Source: Tubulanus polymorphus (Eukaryota > Nemertea > Palaeonemertea > Tubulaniformes > Tubulanidae). Taken from it: DNA of 64,000 bases. The position numbers and the translations under genes were made by a program. Below the pieces are notes generated by a model. That model saw only the letters and a program-made list of their open reading frames with translations, made no database searches and was not told where the DNA came from. Within the stretch, counting starts at the first letter, position 1. Each line of letters starts with the position of its first letter. Location: contig NC_134028.1 in NCBI RefSeq assembly GCF_964204645.1, forward strand, positions 18,760,153 to 18,824,152, read 5' to 3'. Below are positions 56,701-64,000 of the stretch, one piece after another.

Positions 56701-59700
56701 TTTTGTTCAAAACTTTTTTTCGCACTCCAGAAATTCCATAAATAGTTTTCGTGAATGGTTCAGAAAACGCGCCATCAAGAATTTCAGAAGTGGACATGCA
56801 ATTTCAAGGATTCAGAAATGCTCGTTTCGGCTGATACAGTGCAAAATATGGCATTACCGCTTGTATTAATTCTGACTCCTCCCCCTTTAAAAAGTCATAG
56901 TGACGCCCCTGGTCTGTGGTATTGAGGTTCTTAGTGAACATTGCTGACTCATTGAAGTTTTAAGTTGATTCTGTAACTAACACTTACTGTTATGCAAGCA
57001 GTTGTTCGTTCAATTGCTGATAGACAATCTGTCGAGGCTGACGTTGGTAATTTTTTATAAAGTTTCGTCAAAGATATCCATTTACCCCATGTTGGATTCA
57101 CCATTTTCGAGTCCTTCACGTGATTTATCACAGTCAATAAAATGCTCCCATTCGAATCTTTCGTTGGGCGGTAGAAAAATTGTCCGAGATCCTGTATGCC
57201 TAGCGCATTCTGAAATTGTGCGGCTGACTGTAATAGTTTACTACGGAAATGCACCGTATTAGAACTTGAACTTTTATCCATATCCTGACGCAAGCTTTTG
57301 ACATCATCCCACGTGCATGCAACCTAGAGGAAATGAAATAAACTTGAAAATTCAACTCTGAATTCGAAGATAAAATAACACAAAAATATGAAAGTACCAA
57401 TAACTCTCTTTCGCACGTAATGAAAACGTTATCGTTATTCACAAAATGTATGGTACCGGTCCTTACTTTCAACATCCAGTGAAGGTCATTATATGGATTG
57501 AGACCGGAATAATTATCGTCAACTTCAATTATCGGAAGATTTTCTTCTGCTGTAACCAAAATTCTATCTTCATTGTAAAATAGCACAGATAAATAGACAC
57601 CTCTGAAAAAAGCAACAATGCATGTCTAACATGAATATACATATACCCCGATAACGTATTTGTATTAAAACGTTACTGTTACCTTTTGAGCAATTTTTGG
57701 AATTTCGGATTTCCGGTGAAGAGATTTTTGAAGCTCTTTTTCATGTGATTTGGTTTTTTCTGGTGAGCTGGCGAAGTATCAGGGCCAGACGCAAGTCCGG
57801 TATCCTTTAATTCTGAAGCATCAGCTGGCCGAGCATCTTTTATATCATGAAATAAATTGCTTAGTGAAGCGAGTTTGCCGTGCAATCGAGGTAAAATTTG
57901 GTCGACATCCCTCCAACTTGATGGCACAGCAAAAGGGGGACACGAACATACATATTCGCTAAAACCTTTAATATTCAAAGCAGCCATTCTGACATAATAC
58001 GCAGAACCTTGTTTTAAGCCATCAATTGTACAGTTATTCTGGAACGAGTCTTCAATTGCTAATTCACCAGCAATTTCAGAGAAATCTTCATGATTACTCC
58101 ATTCAACTGAAAAATGTAAGTGATGGCTATCTATAAAAAATGATGCTTTTTCATCACACGAATCAACAATATGAAACAAATCGCAGAATATTCATTCAAC
58201 CCATTTGGTTCACTAAATACACACTTACTCACTCACTCCAACAATACACTGAATAATTTTCGATATTAACACTTCATCAAATACTTGATTCATTTCATGA
58301 AAGCTTACCTTTATACCGCGTAATACAGGCACCATTGCAGTTGTCAGGTTTGGAAAATGTCACCATCAATGAAGAATTATTCACCACTGATAGAACTACA
58401 TTGTTGACTTTATCTGGTGGTTCTGAAACAACATCAGAATTAGACCATGAAAAACCCATCAACATATTCATAATGGGGCTTAGGCTGTCGGATATTCGTC
58501 GTATCGGTGCCACACAAGAATCTGCTTCCAAAATTGATTGATCAGATCCGTTTTTAAGCATATTGCAAGGATGCATCTGCTGTGTATGTACACCTTCGTC
58601 GTATTATCATTAAGTGTTGTGCGAGTAGAAATTTAACTTATACAAATATAGAATGTGATAATCAGTACAGGATTTAAACGTCATTTCAATGTTCTAATTG
58701 AATCAGACACACATACGTCATTCGTAGGGTTGGAAGCTTTTTACTTACTTGTATGTTCGAATCCAGCTTTCATGCGCTTCAGCAATCGATGTTTGAATTC
58801 CCAAATACTCAACTGTCGCTCATTTTCCTGAATTTTATACCAAAAGAACATGATAAAACATGTCATTCTCATGGGTAGTATAGAATTTCTATGATAATGT
58901 AAGAAATCGCGATGAGGATTTTAAACTAAAAGCCATTAGAGTAAGTGTGTAGATGATTTAATCATACAAAGTAGCTAGGACGTACAGCCGGCAAAGGGAA
59001 GTGGGGTAATGCATGAAACACAAGTTATATCCTCTCAATAGGAAATTAATACAGGAATAAGGTAAGATTTGTTTCAACCAACAAATAGATGAAGTCTAAA
59101 AGTTACACTTAGTATATACAAATGTAAATTGCTTGGCATTTTCAGAGAAATCTTTACATCAGTGTGAAATACGATTATTTGATTCATCGAGTGACGTACT
59201 CTTGGGATAATTATGGCAGTTATAAAACAGTTTTAAAGCAGTAGTAAGAAAGCCTAGACTCACCTTCTGTTGGCTCGTGGAGATATTATTGCCTCTACCC
59301 GTGGCAGCATTGATTACAACTGATGTCAATTCGATCGTTCGTTTCGCCGCTTCATTCGTCAAAGTAGTAATATGCTGAGCACGAACTTCCATATTTATAA
59401 CTGAAAAAAATGAATCAATTGTTAATGGATACCGGTACTGGTATTTATGATACATATACCTATGTCCGTAGATACTACGTAACCCCAAAAACCTTAAGAT
59501 TCAATTCCGTTGTTCTATTTGGTAAAAAGGGCTTAGGACCAAGTTCCACAGGATTTGGATAAAGAGGTTGAAAAATAACCTCATCTTAGCACACAACTGT
59601 AGAACTGATTCCATTTCAATCAGGTACATATAGGTCCCAGAAGTCTGAGAAGTCAGTACTTACATTTTGGGTTATATTTGGCTCCGTGTCGCAGTAGTAG

Positions 59701-62372
59701 TTTAGCTATAGGTATATTATTTGTCATCGATGCGATATCCAGTAATGTGAAATCGTCACTATTCAAACTGAAATATACAAGACATGTTTGTCAATCCCAA
59801 TATCAATCGCAACTTAAGTCCCCCTTAATTTGAGGTGATGACACCTCAACTAACTGGCTACTTATCAAAAAAGATTAAACGTGATGATATTTCACAAATC
59901 TTCCTCCATAAAGCGGAAATGTTTCACATCCCCTCCCCGTAGGAAGTGAGAGGATGACACAATTTAGTATTTTTTCTGTAGTTCTGCATCTTGCGCATAA
60001 CACTGAGTTCCCTATCGGTTATTTTATTTCTCTCAATCGCCAGTTTAACCAACCATATTTCTGACGATAAAAATATATTCATATCATACCCGATGCGGTA
60101 CTGATGGGGTTACCTGGTACCTTACCTGTTTATTTCTATGTTATTCCCCAGTAAAATTTGAACTTGTTCTAGATCTTGATGTTCTACAGCATCAAACAGC
60201 GCTGAAATAAGTTCATTAATGAAAAAATCAAGGCTAGAAGTCTCATTTGGTTATTTTCAATAAGCACCATAATTTGAAAACCGAGTCTAGGGTCCAGTCT
60301 CATGAAAAGGATTCTTTCTCAAATCCATTCATGTTTAAGTGAATAAATCAAGAAATAAATAAGTGAAGAAAAATCAAAACGATATAAGAGCCAAAACTTT
60401 GAAACTGGGCGATAGGCCCAATTCCCACTATAAAAAGCAATCAAGCTGTAAATAGGTTATCAGTTTTTCTAATTTTTTCTAGTTAAGTTTCTGAGAGAAG
60501 AGAATTAATAGCAACCAAACCGTGTACCCAAATTAAACTTCTTGAAAAAGATAGAGCTTACAAAACCCCTACATGTATGACCGATTCTCCAAGTTCTTCT
60601 ACTCTTCTCTACAGTATCACACAATATATACATGTACCTAGACGATGACCATACCTTGTAAATCCGCAGTTAATCGTTTGTCAGTACGTCGTTTGTCCGT
60701 TTTCTGATTGGCTGCTGCGTCATCAGCACTTCCTTTCCTTTTACCAATAGGTAAAGCTTTCAGTTTACTCTGCATGTTCGGAGATGTTTGCAACGAACCC
60801 CCACCAACTTGATTAGCGTGATTCGGCTGATTAAGCGTATTAAGTAGACTCACTCGACGGCTGTCTCCACTAGAAATTATATAAGAAGCATAATAGAGCT
60901 TTCAAATCAAATTTTGGTGAATTTATGAATCATGATACACAACAATCCCTATGATTTCATAGACTGAGAGTGAGGCTGAATTACATGGATACGTCTAGCA
61001 CGACCTTCTATTTTGCTTCAAACAAAGCTCGTCGTTTTCCATTTCTCACGGAGCGGAGATATCATAAATGGGTGTCCCAGAAAATGTGTAACCCAACTTA
61101 TAAGATAAATCATTCATTAACTTTAACTGATAACATTTTTGGGAGGTAATGTTGCTAGACCTGGATGTTTGCTCGAGGGTGAAATGCTGAAATGCAATAA
61201 TAAGTCACGCAGTGTGTTTATGAACAGCCATGACAATGGTGTCGAACCAGAATTATGGATTGTTCGATTGTGTATGTTGATTGTTAAATGACCGCCAATT
61301 GAAAATTTATTCGAAATCCCCGAATCACCGGATTTCACTCCTTGAATGTTGAATCGTAGATTTGGTAAACACACTTATCATTTAAAACCTTATTCCGTGA
61401 TATTGATACCTTACACCGGGTATGAAATTAGATTATAATATACAATGCACTGTATGATTCTATTTAGATGAACGTATTGAAAGCATAAGTTACAACATGC
61501 TTGGGTCAACAATCTGGCAGCAGATATCTAGGGGTAAGTTTGGGGTTCGAACCCAACCTTATCTTGGGTGAATGCCCTTCTGAAAAAGCCCAATTAAAAC
61601 GAACAAGTTCATTGAAGACATTTGACTAACGTGTATGAAAATGTATGTAGATTTTCAAACCCCTTATTTCTGTCAGTTGCCGGCCTCATAACATTTTAAA
61701 ATTCTAGCTAGAGATCCACTCCATCCTTCCAGGTAGGGATTCAAACCTGATGGCATCGAGACTATAGCACGGCCCGAAGCCCTGCCTGGTTAGACTAAGT
61801 GCGCAGCTTGATGATGTCATTATGAGCCAGAAATCAGGTTTGACTCCAGCCCGAGTTTTCCTTATGCGTGAAATTTGCTTCAGCGATTATTCAGCAGGCA
61901 ATCTGATTGGCACCGCAAGTTTTGGCGTCTGCGCACTCGGACTAGTGGAGCGCCAGTTTCGTGCTGTGGCCGAATCTAGTGATGCCATCAGGTCGGATCC
62001 CTGTCGAGGGTTGATGGATCTACTCTTGAATTGTAATGAAAGGCATGGACGGGACTTTCCCGAAAGAAATTTTCGAAATTTGCCTACACTCTTTGAGGAA
62101 TATTTAGAAATAGAATTTTCAGAGAAAAGCAACCCATTATAATAAGCCCATCTCAGCATGAACAAACAATATTTTCACACACTCACAGAAAGTACAGATA
62201 CGTGTACATTGAAACATTCATATAGGACAATTATGTTTATGACGCTAAGTGATTACGAAAGATAAGAAAACGCACAAACCTGTGATAATTAGAGGATGCT
62301 GGGCACATAGATACAGATGGCAAGGAAGATGACGATGATGATTTAACTGAGCATGCATTCTCTGGATTATTC
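52948..62372 (-). CDS. ANKFN1: ANKFN1/wide-awake-type gene (14 exons, 5' end outside or unseen)
   Basis: Fourteen exons with GT-AG introns and matching phases give about 1,100 codons. Exons (minus strand order): 62,280-62,372; 60,655-60,869; 60,126-60,201; 59,664-59,767; 59,264-59,400; 58,749-58,827; 58,309-58,593; 57,683-58,106; 57,467-57,602; 56,988-57,323; 56,223-56,389; 55,562-55,872; 54,972-55,072; 52,948-53,793. Domain order: Ser-rich N-terminus, ankyrin repeats, fibronectin III, a long conserved middle part, a Ser-rich stretch, and a Ras-associating domain. This order is that of animal ANKFN1; the fly member, wide awake, acts in sleep and neuronal excitability. No stop or frameshift is seen, so it looks functional. 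Symbol given by domain order, not by database match. Confidence 0.88.
54060..54840. repeat. cluster of GCACACGAGC palindromic repeats
   Basis: CCGCACACGAGC or its complement recurs at about 54,068, 54,121, 54,474, 54,514 and (degenerate) 54,827, each with GCGTACGCA-like inner sequence. It lies in the intron between exons 13 and 14 and encloses the MITE at 54,407-54,692. Open frames in it are a by-product of the repeat. Confidence 0.75.
54407..54692. mobile_element. MITE with 59-bp perfect terminal inverted repeats
   Basis: Arms 54,407-54,465 and 54,634-54,692 are exact reverse complements, starting CATCAGTTTTTGAG. Inside lies a second palindrome built on CCGCACACGAGCC GAAAACTGCG and its complement. 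No coding capacity. Perfect arms point to a recent insertion or gene conversion between arms. Confidence 0.88.
54972..55072 (-). CDS. ANKFN1: ANKFN1-like exon 13
   Basis: Helical (SRYSRLSSILEMDMHLSQQA). Acceptor CTTTTTCAG, donor GAG|GTACGT. Confidence 0.88.
55562..55872 (-). CDS. ANKFN1: ANKFN1-like exon 12
   Basis: Reads EEWELLQHLCVKDI, then YDVEVIELSSECSFVILLPP and GSIALPVQVFEI. Donor ATAG|GTAAGT. Confidence 0.9.
56223..56389 (-). CDS. ANKFN1: ANKFN1-like exon 11
   Basis: Reads LMKGLYLGYLKLQSTVDLIK then VLVPQESPNMLP. Donor GAA|GTAAGT. Confidence 0.9.
56988..57323 (-). CDS. ANKFN1: ANKFN1-like exon 10
   Basis: 112 codons, phase 0 at both ends. Contains NALGIQDLGQFFYRP, SILLTVINHV and WGKWISLTKLYKK, a conserved family region of unknown fold. 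Donor ACA|GTAAGT. Confidence 0.9.
57467..57602 (-). CDS. ANKFN1: ANKFN1-like exon 9
   Basis: Reads GVYLSVLFYNEDRILVTAEE, continuing from LLKR of exon 8. Acceptor TTTTTCAG, donor AAA|GTAAGG. Confidence 0.9.
57683..58106 (-). CDS. ANKFN1: ANKFN1-like exon 8, rest of fibronectin III
   Basis: Starts VEWSNHEDFSEIAGE and continues GLKQGSAYYVRMAALNIKG, the second half of the fibronectin III domain, then a conserved PSSWRDVD segment and a basic stretch ending KFQKLLKR. Donor AAAG|GTAACA. Confidence 0.92.
58309..58593 (-). CDS. ANKFN1: ANKFN1-like exon 7, start of fibronectin III
   Basis: Begins at a weak acceptor (GACGAAG) that is the only choice keeping the frame. The second half reads PPDKVNNVVLSVVNNSSLMV then FSKPDNCNGACITRY, the first strands of a fibronectin III domain. 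Donor AAAG|GTAAGC. Confidence 0.8.
58749..58827 (-). CDS. ANKFN1: ANKFN1-like exon 6
   Basis: Reads QLSIWEFKHRLLKRMKAGFE, a strongly conserved family segment. Donor ACAA|GTAAGT. Confidence 0.9.
59264..59400 (-). CDS. ANKFN1: ANKFN1-like exon 5
   Basis: Helical segment (EVRAQHITTLTNEAAKRTIE). Acceptor TTTTTTCAG, donor AAG|GTGAGT. Confidence 0.85.
59664..59767 (-). CDS. ANKFN1: ANKFN1-like exon 4, ankyrin repeat
   Basis: Reads FTLLDIASMTNNIPIAKLLL then RHGAKYNP, a second ankyrin repeat. Donor AAAT|GTAAGT. Confidence 0.9.
60126..60201 (-). CDS. ANKFN1: ANKFN1-like exon 3, ankyrin repeat
   Basis: Reads ALFDAVEHQDLEQVQILL, an ankyrin repeat. Donor AACAG|GTAAGG, acceptor ATTTCAG. Confidence 0.9.
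60655..60869 (-). CDS. ANKFN1: ANKFN1-like exon 2
   Basis: Acceptor ATTTCTAG, donor CAAG|GTATGG. Basic, disordered (LPIGKRKGSADDAA, NQKTDKRRTDKRL); ends in LTADLQ leading into the ankyrin repeats. Confidence 0.85.
61730..61803 (-). repeat. tRNA-derived SINE-like segment
   Basis: On the minus strand an A-box-like TAGTCTAACCAGG (near 61,795) and a B-box GGTTTGAATCC (61,738-61,748) are spaced as in a tRNA-type polymerase III promoter. The rest of a SINE was not delimited. Confidence 0.4.
62280..62372 (-). CDS. ANKFN1: ANKFN1-like exon 1 (first visible)
   Basis: Acceptor TTTTAG, donor AG|GTTTGT. Encodes a Ser-rich disordered stretch (SVKSSSSSSLPSV). An in-frame ATG at 62,308 is a possible start if the upstream exon is untranslated; otherwise the protein starts further upstream. 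Confidence 0.7.
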
Positions 62373-63665
62373 CTAAAACGCAACACATAGTATACAGTAA
62401 TATACACGACATGCACTAACCAATCTTCTACTATATACCCTCAATTGACCTGAGGTGAATTTATCTACTCAATTAGATTTGATTTTCATAATAATGATTT
62501 GCTGGTCACGTGTAATCTAATGAAATCAGATTTGCACAACAGGATGAATTTGACGACTAGTTCAGAACGGCTGACAAGAAAATATCGCCCTGGTTTTTGA
62601 AATATCATTTGATACAGTGTTAATTTCAAAAATAAGACCAAATCAAATTTGATTTTGCCAGGATAAATACGATTTTACTTAAAATCAAATTTTTGGGGCG
62701 TGATAAATTCTCCTCTGATGTTATAAGTAAAGATCGGTTATTTTATAGATTGCGACCGTCGTCTACACATGTACGCACGTCAACACAGGGTACTAAGTTT
62801 CAATGTACGGTCATTAAAATGATGGCACATTCAAGTCAGTTCTTAGGCGATTAGAAAAAAAACAAACCAATAGTTAACCTTATTCAATGTACTTCTGAAA
62901 AACTGTCCCAGAAACTGATTTACAGCACCGCCTTACTCGTGGTGGGACCGATTGAGAATTGGGAAATCTTTTACCATTAATTTCATTTACAGAAAATTCT
63001 TTGCTAGTATCATATAATACTCCAAAGTTACTTTCTCACCTGCTCTCAAAGGTCTACTCCATCTTCCCATGTTAGGTCTAAACGGCTAATAGAGATAGAA
63101 TGTTGACTCGACCCCTAGCACATCCCGAGACTAATCATGATCTTCCCAATATCTAAACACACTGTTATTGTGAACAGTTGACATATCATCTATCTATTAT
63201 CTATCTATCTTATTCAAACATAACTGTCATAACAATCAGACACCAGGGTTCTAATTGAGGTTAATTGCTAATGAGGTTGATATTGGTCACACGCAGTGAT
63301 TGCGCATGGCACATTGTTTATAATACATGTTGCATTAATTGAGAACGTTTGTTTCGAAACTAATTACAGACAATCCAAGCTGAACGAGTCGCTTCGCTCT
63401 CATACCACTTGCCAACGATATTCTTACATGAATCTGAACATTATCATTGCAGTTCCCATATTTCAAAAAGTAATATAATTATATAATATTCCTTTCTAAT
63501 CTTCTGGGATTTGAAATCTATTTATTATTATTTCGTTGTGGACTCATCGAGTATATACTTTTTTTCATCAAAGAATGTAATATATTTTGACTTTCAGATC
63601 ATTTCAAATCAAAATAAAACAAGCCACCAACATCCAAGCTGCCTTTGTGTCACTGGTACCTTGTT
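62373..63665. other. upstream region of the visible host gene
   Basis: No further coding exon confirmed. At about 63,040-63,100 the minus strand reads an ATG frame (MGRWSRPLRA) up to a donor-like CAG|GTGAGA, but its phase does not fit exon 1; it may be an untranslated or alternative first exon. Confidence 0.35.
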
Positions 63666-63867
63666 CAGGGTGGCCACTGACCTGGCAAACTCAAGGAATC
63701 AGAAAAATCTAGAACGGGAAAACTCTCTACGTTTTTACAAATTTCACAAAGAAAACCTGGAAAGGGAATTGACAACGTGTTTCTGGAATTGTGGAATTGT
63801 GTGTAGTCACATGGAAAAATCAGGAAAAACTAAGGGATTTGTAAATGGGCGGAAAGTGCCCACCCTG
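63666..63867. mobile_element. small hAT-like MITE
   Basis: 202 bp starting CAGGGTGGCCACT and ending AGTGCCCACCCTG (13-bp inverted ends with one mismatch), flanked by a 5-bp direct repeat TTGTT (63,661-63,665 and 63,868-63,872). CAGGGTGG ends are typical of hAT-type elements, but those make 8-bp duplications, so the family is open. Confidence 0.7.
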
Positions 63868-64000
63868 TTGTTATAATCAGTGGCGAAAAGCGTTTTAGTA
63901 ATAACATTTGAGACACGTAGACAATTGACCAGAGTGAGAATATTAAACTAAACGATACTACCAGTACTAACGAAGCCTTAATATAAGTGCTAACGAAGCC

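Noticed and set aside
61822-62142. 106-codon open frame within a host intron
   Set aside because: No recognised motif; the opposite strand is open as well over much of it, and it is next to a SINE-like segment.
63040-63100. Upstream coding exon of the host gene
   Set aside because: It has a good donor, but the phase does not join to the next exon and the fitting frame has a stop, so it was not called as coding.

Overview
The window is eukaryotic nuclear DNA, almost certainly from an invertebrate animal. It holds a split host gene with GT-AG introns and an animal domain set (ankyrin, fibronectin III, Ras-associating), BEL/Pao, non-LTR, Helitron and Polinton-type elements, MITEs and microsatellites. 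The species cannot be named from sequence alone; a marine lophotrochozoan or similar invertebrate is a guess.

Layout. 1-5,570: a 31-bp minisatellite, hairpin repeats, a small Polinton relic (2,029-2,678), a 1-kb repeat (3,370-4,407) and a MITE. 5,570-12,881: a decayed BEL/Pao pol split by a 4.9-kb, 5'-truncated non-LTR retrotransposon (6,960-11,850), whose 3' part carries a large GAC-rich microsatellite. 12,882-14,823: repeats only. 14,824-49,043: one 34.2-kb Polinton/Maverick-type (adintovirus-like) integrated element bounded by the 6-bp target duplication ATCAGT. 49,050-52,947: no gene seen. 52,948-62,372: 14 exons on the minus strand of an ANKFN1/wide-awake-type gene, with MITEs in its introns. 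62,373-64,000: intergenic or 5' intron sequence with one small MITE.

The Polinton is the centre of interest. Its left part (copy A) runs on the plus strand: a protein-primed DNA polymerase B, a small putative ssDNA-binding protein, a penton-like protein, several small membrane proteins, a conserved protein of unknown role, a coiled-coil protein and a major-capsid-like protein. Its right part holds a zinc-finger ORF (+) and, on the minus strand, the packaging ATPase, a chromodomain integrase, two unknown proteins and an HNH nuclease, then a 1.3-kb repeat-rich end. A near-intact Helitron (27,241-33,496) and a 1.16-kb transposon (23,706-24,864) sit inside it. Beyond the right terminal repeat lies copy B (39,701-49,043), an inverted copy of 14,824-22,706. 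Copy A and copy B share many stop codons and frameshifts, so the duplication came after the genes had decayed. The lengths agree to 1 bp once a solo LTR in copy B is removed. The right terminal repeat is cut at its hairpin centre and joined to copy B through the microhomology TTTA. The best reading is break-induced copying of the left end, primed by the homologous terminal repeat, then end joining.

All Polinton genes are broken or in broken company, so the element itself is dead; it remains informative about gene content, end structure and rearrangement. All coordinates and comparisons were made by eye.
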